A stretch of DNA of 64,000 bases from Bacteroidota bacterium (GTDB lineage Bacteria > Bacteroidota > Bacteroidia > Chitinophagales > BACL12), in assembly GCA_016706865.1 (NCBI GenBank), contig JADJIS010000003.1, positions 1,674,001 to 1,738,000 on the forward strand, read 5' to 3'. The notes beneath the pieces are model-generated. The model was not told the DNA's origin and searched no databases. It worked only from the letters and a program-made list of their open reading frames with translations. Below, in pieces: positions 9,253-19,120 of this stretch (position 1 is its first letter; every line of letters begins with the position of its first letter). Position numbers and translations under genes: made by a program.

Positions 9253-10809
9253 TTGAAAAAGAAAGTTTATTTTTATCAAAATTATTCCGGATTGAAAAAT
9301 GATCAATTTGTATTGAGATCGTGGCATATTTATGTTGCATTGTTAATGGGAACCATAGTTCGCTTGGCATATGGAATATATGCACAAAACTGGATGAGCG
9401 CACCGGATCAGATCGCATGGCAACTCAGTATAGATGAAGCTGTTGCAAACGGAGCAATTAGTTACAGATCGCTTATCCACTACCCACATGAAGGTGGAAG
9501 TATTTTTATTTCACTGATTGCAATATGTTTAAAGCCATTTGAAAATTTAATGCCTCCTCTTTCATTAGCTGCTTTGTTAATTGAATTATTTGGAAGATAT
9601 ATTCAAATAAAGTTTACACAACGATTATTTGGTTCGAAGGTGGCAGGGTGGTTTGCGGTTTGGACCATTTTATCAATTCCTCTTGTGTTACCATGGGCAA
9701 CATTAAATTTCGGATTGCACTCGTTGTTGTCTTTTTTACCCTTTGTATTTTTATATTATTTAACGCAATACCAATCTAAATATTCAAAATTCCTGTTGTG
9801 TGGAATAATTACAGGATTATCTCTATCCCTTTCCTATAACAGTATGATCTTTATTCCTGCATTTATTGTTTACACTTTTTTTACTCTTACAGATATTAAA
9901 AAATCGTTGATTTGTATTAGTAAATATTTAGTCTTCACCTTTCTTACTCTCATACCTCATTTGGCTGCGAGATACTTTCTCGACAGTGGATTTAATTTAC
10001 AGGACGATCCTGTATTTTCCATTCGCGGACTGACTGCGGAAGGAACTATGAGTGGAGAACAGCTCAGCAATTTCATTGTCAGCTGGCATCGTGTTTTACC
10101 TGCCTCCTTTTTGTTATCGTCAATATCATTTATTTCCACTTATCTGCAGCGCGATCTGGTTTTTGTTTTTTTCATGATCACAGTAGTATTGATCTCTGTG
10201 AGATTCCGAAACAATAACACAGCGATATATTCTGCTTTATTACTTGTTTTTTTATACTTATTATTCTATGCACTCAGCCCTTTTTATGCAGATGAAATTG
10301 ATATGAAAAGTTACGTTTATTATCGGCACATCACTTATATAGCTCCTTTAATTGCGATGATCATGATATATGCGTTTGGTCGATTTAAAAGCCTTAATTT
10401 GTATTTACTGATACCCTTTTTATTAATTTGCGGAACCGGTAGCATAATGCTGATAACGGAAACAGAAACCAGAACTAATACAACTTATGATGCCGCCGGC
10501 TGGGTACTTGCACAAAAATATGGTGATGATGTGGAGAAATTAATGTCAATACATGCTATTGCACCGGAAAATGAAAAAAAAGAATTAATGTCAGGTTATG
10601 GTTGGGGATTAACAGCGGTAATTTTAAATGACAAATCTGGAAATGACAGTATGAGTGTAAATCAACTATTATTGATTTTAAATAAATTCCCTTCTGTTCA
10701 ACAAGAATTGCTGTACGAAGGAGTAAATCATGCTTTCAATAAAAACATCACCCCACAACTTGATCCACAACTTTTAATATTGTTAGAAAAAAAATGGGAG
10801 ATTAAATAA
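9253..10809 (+). CDS. Polytopic membrane protein, possibly a glycosyltransferase of the dolichyl-phosphate-mannose/ArnT type
   Basis: About 518 residues with some ten to twelve membrane helices and a C-terminal soluble part of about 100 residues. The layout, with a first helix followed by an acidic loop (SAPDQIAWQLSIDEA) and HYPHEGGS, resembles GT-C polyprenyl-phosphate sugar transferases, but I see no decisive motif. The start is uncertain. There is no in-frame ATG before 9346, and an in-frame TAA lies just upstream of TTG 9220. I prefer TTG 9253 because it gives a basic MKKKVYFYQN start; TTG 9220 is the alternative. It is a monocistronic gene. Confidence 0.7.
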   Translation: MKKKVYFYQNYSGLKNDQFVLRSWHIYVALLMGTIVRLAYGIYAQNWMSAPDQIAWQLSIDEAVANGAISYRSLIHYPHEGGSIFISLIAICLKPFENLMPPLSLAALLIELFGRYIQIKFTQRLFGSKVAGWFAVWTILSIPLVLPWATLNFGLHSLLSFLPFVFLYYLTQYQSKYSKFLLCGIITGLSLSLSYNSMIFIPAFIVYTFFTLTDIKKSLICISKYLVFTFLTLIPHLAARYFLDSGFNLQDDPVFSIRGLTAEGTMSGEQLSNFIVSWHRVLPASFLLSSISFISTYLQRDLVFVFFMITVVLISVRFRNNNTAIYSALLLVFLYLLFYALSPFYADEIDMKSYVYYRHITYIAPLIAMIMIYAFGRFKSLNLYLLIPFLLICGTGSIMLITETETRTNTTYDAAGWVLAQKYGDDVEKLMSIHAIAPENEKKELMSGYGWGLTAVILNDKSGNDSMSVNQLLLILNKFPSVQQELLYEGVNHAFNKNITPQLDPQLLILLEKKWEIK

Positions 10810-10940
10810 AGTGCCCAGGGATAATTATCCTATCTACTTAGATATCCATCCCTGCTATATTACAAATCACCACTTTCTATGACCCTAGTTAGTTACTGCT
10901 TATCGCTTTACTTATAACTTTATACTGTAAAATTAAATAT

Positions 10941-11913
10941 ATGAAAGCCTTAAGATCAGGATTGATTTTAGGTGCAATGGTTTTGGTAATTCTAGTTTCG
11001 CCTCAATGTAACATTACACCTTCGCTTAATGAAATAGACAATTTTCAAACAATAGATTTACGGGAATCCTTTGGTGATATTCCATTAAATGATCCGGAGA
11101 GTTTTACATACAATGGAATCAATTCCGGATTGTATCCCTGGGGAAATCAATTGATAAGCAATAACTACAAAACGAATTACATAAATACTTCAAAAGCCAT
11201 ACGCCCGCTGAACAGTTCCGGATTGCAAGCCAAAGATGGAAAGATTGCAATTTTGGGTATTGGCGGAAGCAATCAATTTATTGTGTATAACGGAATTAAA
11301 AATGCCTGGCTGAATGATGTGGGCTTTGGTAAAAAACTGGTATTTATAAATGCAGGAACAGGAGGAAAAGATCTGCCGGATATTATTGATCCGAACGCTT
11401 CCTATTGGTCAAGAATAAAAAAAATATTGGATAGTAATTTCGTAACCGCGTCACAAATACAAATTGTTTTTTTGCATTGAAGACGATTTTAAAAATTCTG
11501 ATACTTCATTTCAAAGGGCCTATTCCATCAGGGATCAATACATAAATTTGCTAAATACAATAACCATTAAATATCCCAATGTAAAGTTGATATTTATTGG
11601 TGACCGAGGATATAATGGATATGCAACACTACCAAAATACAATGAGCCCAGAGGGTATTTGAATGGATGGGCAGTTAAATTTTTAGTGGAAGATTATGTT
11701 AATGGGATGTTACCGCAATATCCTTTCATAAATTGGTTAGAGTATTACTGGGCAAATGGTGCAGAACCCCGATGGGACGGATTAACCTATCTTCAAAGCG
11801 ATTTTACTGCACCGGAATACACACATCTTACACCTGAAAAAGCTAATGCTTTAGGATTAGTTACACATGGTAAATTAAAACAGGATGCGGGTGCGATGTA
11901 TTGGTATAAATAG
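10941..11913 (+). pseudogene. SGNH-like lipoprotein gene broken by a +1 frameshift in a T7 run
   Basis: Two overlapping frames (10941-11480 and 11464-11913) together align end to end with the intact 320-residue paralogue at 26939-27901. The break lies at the seven-T run 11467-11473. With six T the frame would read IQIVFCIEDD, matching VQVIFCIEDD in the paralogue. The first part has a hydrophobic N-terminus ending in SPQC, a weak lipobox, then IGGSNQF (block I-like). The second part has the block V-like YTHLTPEKA and the shared C-terminus GAMYWYK. The role was probably an outer-membrane-anchored hydrolase. A homopolymer sequencing error is as likely as true inactivation. Confidence 0.85.
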
Positions 11914-12017
11914 ATGTAAAATAAGTATGTTATCAATTTTGTCTTATGATGTTAGTGTATTTTATACACTAATAGGAGGAAGTTCAAATCAATTGCACAT
12001 TTTACAATAAAAATAAA

Positions 12018-12048
12018 AAAGCGCAGTATATACAAAATACCGCGCTTT
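12018..12048 (-). terminator. Intrinsic terminator between convergent genes
   Basis: A 12-bp stem (AAAGCGCAGTAT with ATACCGCGCTTT, one mismatch) and a 7-nt loop. The better U-tract lies on the minus strand, where the right-hand gene (12068-12949) ends; it may also stop the plus-strand gene. Confidence 0.75.
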
Positions 12049-12067
12049 AATTATTTCAAGCAGTTTC

Positions 12068-12949
12068 TTAATGTGTTACTATAACTTTATCTGATGACAA
12101 TAATGCACCATCTGAATTAAATACCTGCAAAAAATAAATTCCTTCCGATAAATGTTCTGTGGAAATTGTTTCTTCAATGGAATTTAATTTTTTAGTTTCA
12201 ATAAGTTTACCTTCCAAATTAGTAAAAACGCAATATGCATTTACAATATTAGTACCCGTAGCAACATGAATTATTTCGTTTGCAGGGTTCGGATATACCA
12301 TAATATTATTTTCGCCATTTAAAAATTGCACCCCAATTCCCTCTACCTCAAATGCGAGATCATCTAAAAAGAATATTGAACCAAGAGTTCCATAACTTGC
12401 CTGACCTGCAATTATTGCTGTGTCGGGGTTTCCGGCTAACAACCAAAATATGTCTGCTTCAAACAATGTCCATTCTGATACCGTGGCAATTGTGCTAAAA
12501 GTAGCTGTTCCTACCAATTCGAAATCGCCGGCAATTACACTTCCACGTGTAAATTCGGCATAAATTACTGAGGAGTCGCCAACTACGGCTGGGTTATGTT
12601 TATAGTAACCCAAAAATGTATTTGGTCGTTCTGTATAAGGGAAACCTATAGTTAACCCAAATGTAACAAGATCAAGTGATGCAGAAATTATTCCTCCATC
12701 CTGAATATCTCCTTCGGCATTCAATTTAGTAATAAGTTTAACTGCAAAGTCACCCGAATGAGTGTCAGTTGATTTTTCACAGGAAACAGAACCGGGAATA
12801 CCCTCAACATTGTCGGAAACATAACCATCAGGATCTTCGAACATTCCTAAAACATTGGTCCAGCTTTCGAAACCACCGTTAGGCACTTGCGACCACGCTG
12901 ATGAAATAATGAGAGTGAAAAGAATAAGTGTGGGTAGATTTTTTTTCAT
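12068..12949 (-). CDS. Secreted protein with T9SS type A sorting domain
   Basis: A 293-residue protein with signal peptide MKKNLPTLILFTLIISSAWS. Residues ~20-200 form a beta-sandwich-like domain that starts QVPNGGFESWTN, a motif common to secreted Bacteroidota proteins with a carbohydrate-binding-type jelly roll. The final ~75 residues are a T9SS sorting domain with VYPNPANEI and EGIYFLQVF. It has a stem-loop terminator just downstream. The substrate or ligand is unknown. Confidence 0.87.
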   Translation of the reverse strand: MKKNLPTLILFTLIISSAWSQVPNGGFESWTNVLGMFEDPDGYVSDNVEGIPGSVSCEKSTDTHSGDFAVKLITKLNAEGDIQDGGIISASLDLVTFGLTIGFPYTERPNTFLGYYKHNPAVVGDSSVIYAEFTRGSVIAGDFELVGTATFSTIATVSEWTLFEADIFWLLAGNPDTAIIAGQASYGTLGSIFFLDDLAFEVEGIGVQFLNGENNIMVYPNPANEIIHVATGTNIVNAYCVFTNLEGKLIETKKLNSIEETISTEHLSEGIYFLQVFNSDGALLSSDKVIVTH

Positions 12950-13318
12950 GTTTTTTAGTTTAGAATATGAAGATCGGGATTAATTTTTAGACCGCCAATG
13001 ATAATAATCCATGTATGTTTAAATTCTTAAATCGCAATGGGTTTTAACTATGCTTTTATTCAGGTAATCGCCCATGTACAGAGGTTTTTTAAACATTTTA
13101 CACAGTAATTCAATTAAAATAACCAAAAAACAGGACAGCATTCAAAATTTGGGAAACAGTTAATTGTACTGCATTACTGCCTGAAAACTAGTCACTTATG
13201 GTCAATGCCTTTTCAATTCCATGCGATGGAACTCAAATTATTAACATCAGTTAGTATTTCAAATTCACCCGTGGCTGAAAAGTGCCGTATTTTAGGGACG
13301 CCAAATAAAACAACACAC
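12950..13318 (+). other. Intergenic region between divergent genes, no gene seen
   Basis: 369 bp, AT-rich, separating two divergent secreted-protein genes. It must hold both promoters, but I see no exact TAnnTTTG element and no convincing ORF. The in-frame extension back to 13205 lacks a signal peptide and is probably untranslated. Confidence 0.5.
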
Positions 13319-14218
13319 ATGGTAAAACCCGAACTTAATAAAAAACTGATCGCCTATTCTTTGTTCGCAAATGCCTCCTTAATAGCAGGAAATGTAGCAA
13401 ATGGACAGGTTGTGTATGTTGATATTAATCCGGACGTTGTGTTAGATGTTGCCGGGGAAGAATATTTACTTGATATTGATGCAGATGGTGAGGCGGATTT
13501 TCGTTTTGTGAATACCTCCTTTTTGGTCCCTTCAGCACCTACATTTACCTATACTTCCAATATCAGTTTTATGCGACAGGATCTGGCTGCGGGTCCTGAA
13601 ATTTCTCAAAATGCCATTGCAGGTTTGTCGGATTATATTGAAGCTGCATCCGGTGGTTTTACGCGATATTATCCATATCGCATGAATAAAAATAATATCA
13701 TCGATTCAAGTCTGAGCTGGCAAAATCCCGAATCACAAGTGTTAGTTGTGAAGGAAGTTATAAATAGTAATGAACAACCGGTAAATTCCGGTGGTTATTG
13801 GATAGGCGATGCTATTGACAAATATCTTGGGATTCGTTTTAAGGATGAAGATAATGAAAAACATTATGGTTGGGTGCGCTGCGATGTTTTAAATGATGGG
13901 CGCACACTTATAATAAAAGATTATGCAATTGAACTGGAAGCCAATCAGGCAATTCGTGCCGGATCACAATTGGCGATCAATGATAATGTAATGGAAGCAA
14001 ATGTATTCTTTGACCAGAATATGATCCATGTTATTTTCACAGCACGCCCTGAAGAATATGTTCAATTCAGATTATTTGATCTATCGGGAAAACAACTTTT
14101 TCAAACTCAGATCATAGATCAGGATATTAAATTGGAAGTGGACCTGATGCCGGGCATATATGCAGTAAAAATGACCTCCTCTACGGTTGATCATGGTAGT
14201 ACTCTATTTATAAAATAA
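13319..14218 (+). CDS. Secreted protein with T9SS-type C-terminus, related to the gene at 29834-31054
   Basis: From ATG 13319 it has 299 residues; the 38-codon upstream extension does not look like a leader. The N-terminus is basic then hydrophobic (MVKPELNKKLIAYSLFANA) and ends near NGQ. It is followed by VVYVDINPDV and EEYLLDIDADGEADFRF, an acidic calcium-site-like loop. The same arrangement (IVYTDIDPDV, then DEYLIDMNDDGINDFRI) occurs in the protein at 29834-31054, so the two are homologous. A KHYGWVRCDV segment and a T9SS-like tail (FRLFDLSGKQLF, PGIYAVKM) follow. It is exported; function unknown. Confidence 0.8.
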   Translation: MVKPELNKKLIAYSLFANASLIAGNVANGQVVYVDINPDVVLDVAGEEYLLDIDADGEADFRFVNTSFLVPSAPTFTYTSNISFMRQDLAAGPEISQNAIAGLSDYIEAASGGFTRYYPYRMNKNNIIDSSLSWQNPESQVLVVKEVINSNEQPVNSGGYWIGDAIDKYLGIRFKDEDNEKHYGWVRCDVLNDGRTLIIKDYAIELEANQAIRAGSQLAINDNVMEANVFFDQNMIHVIFTARPEEYVQFRLFDLSGKQLFQTQIIDQDIKLEVDLMPGIYAVKMTSSTVDHGSTLFIK

Positions 14219-14333
14219 TTGAATTTAATTCGGTTTTCATCCTACTAAAGGGAAAAGTATTTCTCTCCGGAAACTTTACACATTTGTAGTTCCAATTATG
14301 TATTTTTGGATCATTACTGACAAAATTATTGAT

Positions 14334-15764
14334 ATGAAAAGGTATTTAACACTTCTGTCAATTTGTTATATGAGTTTATTTAATATTTTAAGTTGCAAAT
14401 CGCAGGACTATATAATTCCGCCGCAATATATTGCCGTAAAGCCCTTTCATGGCGGCATTGCAGCCGTTAAAACCAATGATCTATGGGGATTAATAGATAA
14501 CACAAATACTATGGTCATCACCCCGCAATTCGCTGATATAACTTACTCATCCGAAACTGGATACAGAGTTATTTTTCCTGATGGTAACAAAAAACAATTG
14601 GTGTTGGAAGATGTAGATCCGGGTTATACTTTATCCGACATTTCTGAAAAAAAATATTATTTTACCAAACATGGGAATTTACAATTAATCAGTAAAAATA
14701 ATTTGGTAGGAGTAGCAAAGGAGGATGGCACGGAATTAATATCACCACAATTTGACGAAATTATTTATTTAGGACAGGATCTGTTTATCTGCAAGGAATA
14801 TGGGGAAGGCGATTTTCTGATTAACGATAATGGTAAAATACTATTTCATGAAATTATGGGAGAAATAATTCCTGAAATCAGTTACGATAGAATTCAATAT
14901 AGAGGCAACGATAAATCAGGAATGATCGACACTACAGGCAGAATATTAATGGCTAAAAAATATTGGAGATTTATATTTGCGGGCAATTGTATAGCCTGTA
15001 CAGAAGGCGGAAAACTAGCACTAATTAATAATAAAGGAGAAAAATTAAGCGAAGCTATCTATGATGAAATAATTCCACTTTCAGAAAATAGTTTTATTGC
15101 ATTAAATACTGATAATGGCAATGGAACCATTTATGATGCTGAAGGTAATATTGTTGTAACCAATATATTTATTGGTGATGGGCGGATCGTAGATGGACTG
15201 TTACCTGCTAAAAATCAAGATGAAAAATATGGATATATTGATGCAAGTGGAAAAAATATAATTCCATATACCCATTATTATGCCGCAACATTTTTTGAAA
15301 ATGGAACAGCCGTATTTGGTGAAAAAATTGCAGAATTCGAATATGCCACGGGATTAATTGATAAAACGGGTACAATAATTTTACCCGCTGAATATCAACA
15401 GATATATTATAAGAATGGAATTTATACCGTTATTAAGGATGATAAATTTCAACTTCTCGACAATTCATTACAAGCTGTAACACCATTATTTAGCGAACCC
15501 ATCGAATATTTAGGGCATAACATTTATGCAACCTATAAAATGAAAACTAAAATAGAATACAATAACCCAAGTATTTGGTTTGGTACAAAGGGAGGATTTA
15601 ATTTATACAAGGAGGGAATTGTAACCGGAATTTATACGCTAAAAGGAAAAAAACTGATAGATGGAAGTGATTACGACCCAAAAGAAGCTCTTCCGGAATG
15701 TTCTGAGGGTTTGATAGCAATTAAAAATAAAGGAAAATGGGGTTTTATACCCTGTGATCAATAA
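14334..15764 (+). CDS. WG-repeat lipoprotein
   Basis: About 476 residues from ATG 14334. This start puts a basic MKRYLTLL before a hydrophobic stretch that ends in the lipobox LSC, so it is a probable lipoprotein. An ATG at 14298 would add twelve residues. The mature part is built of WG repeats: LWGLIDNTN, VGVAKEDGT, KSGMIDTTG, LALINNKGE, KYGYIDASG, TGLIDKTG and KWGFI near the end, each followed by an I/L-x-P-x-[FY] strand. WG-repeat proteins probably mediate binding at the cell surface or periplasm; no enzyme motif is seen. Confidence 0.85.
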   Translation: MKRYLTLLSICYMSLFNILSCKSQDYIIPPQYIAVKPFHGGIAAVKTNDLWGLIDNTNTMVITPQFADITYSSETGYRVIFPDGNKKQLVLEDVDPGYTLSDISEKKYYFTKHGNLQLISKNNLVGVAKEDGTELISPQFDEIIYLGQDLFICKEYGEGDFLINDNGKILFHEIMGEIIPEISYDRIQYRGNDKSGMIDTTGRILMAKKYWRFIFAGNCIACTEGGKLALINNKGEKLSEAIYDEIIPLSENSFIALNTDNGNGTIYDAEGNIVVTNIFIGDGRIVDGLLPAKNQDEKYGYIDASGKNIIPYTHYYAATFFENGTAVFGEKIAEFEYATGLIDKTGTIILPAEYQQIYYKNGIYTVIKDDKFQLLDNSLQAVTPLFSEPIEYLGHNIYATYKMKTKIEYNNPSIWFGTKGGFNLYKEGIVTGIYTLKGKKLIDGSDYDPKEALPECSEGLIAIKNKGKWGFIPCDQ

Positions 15765-15844
15765 ATTTTGTAATTGCTCAACATACTTCACCAATTTTGT
15801 CCAATTAACGCAGGTTCGTTCGTCATTATGGAAACTTAAACAAA

Positions 15845-16198
15845 ATGACAACTAAACAAATTGCTGATCGCCTTGTAGAGCTTTGCCGCAAGGGTCAGGT
15901 TTTGGAAGCCCAAAACGAATTGTACGCCGACAGTGCAAACAGTATTGAACCCGAACACTCTCCTATTCCTTCTGCCACCGGAAAAGTTGCGGTATTGGAA
16001 AAAGGCAAAAATTTCGCCGCAATGATTGAAGAGCGCCACGGAGGATCGTTTTCTGACCCAATAGTTGCCGGTAGATATTTTTCGGTTGCTATGGTGCTTG
16101 ATGCTACATTTAAAGGACAAGGAAGAATGGTTTTGGAAGAAATCTGCCTGTATGAGGTAAAGGATGGAAAAATAATATTAGAGCAGTTTTTTTTCTGA
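15845..16198 (+). CDS. SnoaL-like/NTF2-fold small protein
   Basis: A 117-residue cytoplasmic protein that begins with a helix (TKQIADRLVELCRKG), then LYADSANSIEPEH, and ends with paired strands GRMVLEEICLYEVKDGKI. This is the layout of SnoaL-like (NTF2 superfamily) proteins, which can be small enzymes or binding proteins. It lacks obvious catalytic residues and has the typical single-domain length. A strong terminator follows directly, so it is a single-gene transcript. The exact activity cannot be told. Confidence 0.75.
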   Translation: MTTKQIADRLVELCRKGQVLEAQNELYADSANSIEPEHSPIPSATGKVAVLEKGKNFAAMIEERHGGSFSDPIVAGRYFSVAMVLDATFKGQGRMVLEEICLYEVKDGKIILEQFFF

Positions 16199-16217
16199 AC
16201 AAATCTGTAAATTTTAC

Positions 16218-16254
16218 ACATCAGGTTGAAATTCTTCTTCAACCTGATGTTTTT
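16218..16254 (+). terminator. Strong intrinsic terminator
   Basis: A perfect 13-bp stem (16218-16230 with 16238-16250), a 7-nt loop and a T-run from 16250, about 20 bp after the stop codon of the SnoaL-like gene. Confidence 0.92.
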
Positions 16255-16256
16255 AT

Positions 16257-16868
16257 TTTAACTCAGGGAGTTTACTTTTTCTTAATAAATTGATTTAAAG
16301 TTCCTGTATAAATTTATTACATATTTGTAGTTGTAATAAATTAATCAAGGTAATATCTCATAATCTGTGAATTATATAATAATATTATGAAATTACATTT
16401 AATATCAAATAAATTAATTGTTGCATAATTATTGGAAAAACAAAATACACTCGAAATATTAGACCAAAAGGAAAAAATACTTACCAACATTTTCATTAAA
16501 AATAAAAATTATTATTTTGTGTAAAATGTAATTCACTTACATAATTTCTAATTACACTAATTTAATTTCGCATCAATTACCGCGCTATGGCTCAGTTTCA
16601 CCGCTATTGTAATTTTAATTAAGAATAAAATTGCGTGTATTGACGTATAATTTTTAACATAAAAAAATAAATTTAAATTTATACAAACGATGAGTAACAG
16701 CATGAGTGTTGAATCCATTATAATTAAATAAAATTGATTCAAATGTCACATTAAGTGGTATAAACTACATATTAAATAAGGAGTAATGTAACAGACTGCA
16801 ATTATTGTTTTTTAACGGCTTACCTTTAAAAAATTGTGAAAATTCTTTCTCAATTAAATTTAAAAAAT
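16257..16868 (+). other. Long AT-rich intergenic region, no gene seen
   Basis: About 610 bp of very AT-rich sequence upstream of the ice-binding-like gene. I found no convincing ORF, RNA or repeat. TACCTTTA near 16822 is a near match to the -7 consensus and could be the promoter. The long leader would leave room for regulation. Confidence 0.5.
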
Positions 16869-18509
16869 ATGTTAAAAAGAATACAACAAGCATTTATTGC
16901 GACGTTAATTTTTACATCGCCAATAGTCACCTTTGCACAGGCTCCTGATCTTGGAACCTTATCAACGTATGCATTATTTTCTGCAGCTGGTGCAATCAGC
17001 AGTGCCGGAGTTTCAGAAGTAACCGGCAATATGGGTACAAATGTGGGAGCATTAACCGGTTTCCCTCCTGGAATTATTGTAGGTGACATACATTTGGCAG
17101 ATGATGCAACCATTCAAGGTGCTCTTGATGTTGCTTCCGCGTATACACAACTCGGAACCGTTCCCTGTGATAATGTAATGACCGCAACAATGGGTGATGG
17201 ACAAATTGTAACTCCGGGTAATTATTGTACAGGTGGTGCTGCTGCTGTTTCAGGACAATTATTTTTAGACGGTGAGGGTGATCCTGATGCATTGTTCATA
17301 ATAAAGGTAAATGGAGCCTTTACAACAGCCGCAGCAGCAGAGATCATTTTAATTAATGGAGCAAGTATATTAAATGTTTATTGGCAAGTAAACGGTGCTG
17401 CCGCTTTTGCTGCAGGTTCCACAGTTAGAGGCACCCTCGTTGTAAATGGAGCAATTGCTTTTGCTGCAGGAGCATCAATTTACGGAAGAGCTTTAACTCA
17501 GGTTGGTGCAATAGCAATGAGTACAAGTATTATTCAATTGGGAACACCTGTTATTTTTTATGCTGATACTGATGGTGACGGTTTTGGAGATCTATCTAAT
17601 ACCACATGGGCAATTACAGCGCCAATTGGATATGTTACAGATAATACCGATTGTGATGATTTACACGCAACCGCATATCCCGGAGCAACCGAATTATGTG
17701 ATGGACTGGATAACGATTGTGATATGTTAATAGATGAAGAACTTGTAACAACAAGTATTACTCCCACAGGTACGGTTAGTACATGTAAAGGAACTCCTTT
17801 TCTATTTGCAACAGAAAGTTGTGTTGATTGTACTTATAAATGGTATAAAAATGGCAATCAGATCCCAACTGCAAATTCATCGACTTACAGTACTGACAAG
17901 AGTGCATATTACTCCGTAAACGTTACACATCCAGGTGGTTGTTCTGACGTTTCTGATGTTACTTTATTACAGGTAAGTGCTAATCCAAACGTAAATGTTT
18001 TATCACCGAATGGTCTTAATTTATGTGCTCCCTCTCCAGGTACAAATGTTTTACTAAAATTAAACTATATCGCAACAAATACTTATCAGTGGTATTTTGA
18101 AGGTGCAATTTATACCGGAACAGGTGCTGACACTTACAAAATTGTTCCAGTTGCTGAAGGACATTATTATTGCATAGTAACAAATATGGAAGGTTGTATA
18201 AAAAATACTCCTGTTCGTTTAGTTGTGAATAGTTGTAAATCCGGTGATGTTACAGAAAACGAAAACCTGATGATATCTCCTAATCCAACATCATCTGATT
18301 TTGTTATTTCATTACAAACAGAAAAATCATCTGATAATATTGTGGAAGTTGTTAATGCATTAGGCAAAATTGTATACACACAAAACATTACTACAGAAGG
18401 AAACGATCTGAATGAAACAATCCATTTGGAAGAATGTGCTGCAGGTATCTATTTTGTTCGTGTTACTTCCGGAAACAAACAATATACTTCCAGATTAATA
18501 ATTCAATAA
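16869..18509 (+). CDS. Ice-binding-like (DUF3494) adhesin with MopE-like motif and T9SS tail
   Basis: I chose ATG 16869 (MLKRIQQAFIATLIFTSPIVTFAQ) because it begins a clean signal peptide; the frame extends back to a GTG at 16836. Residues ~25-225 form a DUF3494/ice-binding beta-solenoid with Ala/Gly-rich repeats (FAAGSTVRGTLVVNGAIAF). Next comes a MopE-type metal-binding motif (DTDGDGFGD ... TDCDD ... CDGLDNDCDMLIDEE), two Ig-like segments with paired cysteines, and a T9SS sorting domain (ISPNPTSSDF, AGIYFVRV). DUF3494 proteins bind ice or act as surface adhesins; with the T9SS tail the second role is at least as likely here. Confidence 0.9.
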   Translation: MLKRIQQAFIATLIFTSPIVTFAQAPDLGTLSTYALFSAAGAISSAGVSEVTGNMGTNVGALTGFPPGIIVGDIHLADDATIQGALDVASAYTQLGTVPCDNVMTATMGDGQIVTPGNYCTGGAAAVSGQLFLDGEGDPDALFIIKVNGAFTTAAAAEIILINGASILNVYWQVNGAAAFAAGSTVRGTLVVNGAIAFAAGASIYGRALTQVGAIAMSTSIIQLGTPVIFYADTDGDGFGDLSNTTWAITAPIGYVTDNTDCDDLHATAYPGATELCDGLDNDCDMLIDEELVTTSITPTGTVSTCKGTPFLFATESCVDCTYKWYKNGNQIPTANSSTYSTDKSAYYSVNVTHPGGCSDVSDVTLLQVSANPNVNVLSPNGLNLCAPSPGTNVLLKLNYIATNTYQWYFEGAIYTGTGADTYKIVPVAEGHYYCIVTNMEGCIKNTPVRLVVNSCKSGDVTENENLMISPNPTSSDFVISLQTEKSSDNIVEVVNALGKIVYTQNITTEGNDLNETIHLEECAAGIYFVRVTSGNKQYTSRLIIQ

Positions 18510-18543
18510 TCAATAAAATTATAATTCAATAACCACTCATATC

Positions 18544-18579
18544 AAAAAAATCGCAATTTAATTATTGCGATTTTTTTTT
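18544..18579 (+). terminator. Intrinsic terminator, probably bidirectional
   Basis: A stem of seven core base pairs (TCGCAAT with ATTGCGA) extended by A7/T7, with loop TTAATT. It lies between the convergent genes ending at 18509 and 18614, and both strands give a U-tract. Confidence 0.88.
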
Positions 18580-18613
18580 ATTCCAGATGGTATATTTTAA
18601 TTAGAGCCCATAT

Positions 18614-18880
18614 TTATACTTTAATATCTCCATCTTTAGGATTTTCACCGGGGGGACTTTCCTTATGCCCTCGTTTGTAAATGATGAGGCCATTTAAAAA
18701 ATTGCGCAATATCTGATCTCCCGCCACAACATAATTGGGGTGATCTTCATTACGGAACATATCGCCCAAAGCACCTTTTGTAATTTGAAAATCGACCAGA
18801 GCCAATATCTCAATTATATCTTCATTTCTAAGTGACAATGCCACCCTCAATTTTTTAAGTATATCGTTGTTGCTAAGCAT
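18614..18880 (-). CDS. Single-repeat DUF1456 protein (YehS-like, half length)
   Basis: 88 residues. MLSNNDILKKLRVALSLRN, then EDIIEILALVDFQI and LGDMFRNEDHPNY, match the DUF1456 repeat found twice in E. coli YehS (about 156 residues). Here only one repeat is present, followed by a short charged tail ending DGDIKV. No second repeat remains in the flanking sequence. It is cytoplasmic with unknown function. A TAATTTTG element at 18919-18912 may be its promoter. Confidence 0.82.
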   Translation of the reverse strand: MLSNNDILKKLRVALSLRNEDIIEILALVDFQITKGALGDMFRNEDHPNYVVAGDQILRNFLNGLIIYKRGHKESPPGENPKDGDIKV

Positions 18881-19120
18881 ATAAAATTATTTTTTAAGTA
18901 ACGCAATGTAGCAAAATTAGACAAACATTCCTGTTATTACATCCCCGGTAGGGTTAAAGGCAAATTTTCACTATAAATCAAAAATTAAGCAAATCCAATC
19001 TTATTAATGATCATCACTGGTAGAATTTTGTAAATATTGGCAGTTTTTATTGAATTTCATTGAAATTAAATATATTTATAGTGCAGATCACAGTTAATTA
19101 CTCATCCTAAACCCTTTTTT

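Noticed and set aside
10816..10854. Imperfect hairpin CAGGGAT...ATCCCTG considered as a terminator
   Set aside because: The stem is interrupted and there is no T-run. It follows the membrane protein gene but is not convincing.
16557..16742. Minus-strand open frame of 61 codons in the long intergenic region
   Set aside because: AT-rich chance frame without a signal peptide, motif or conserved context.
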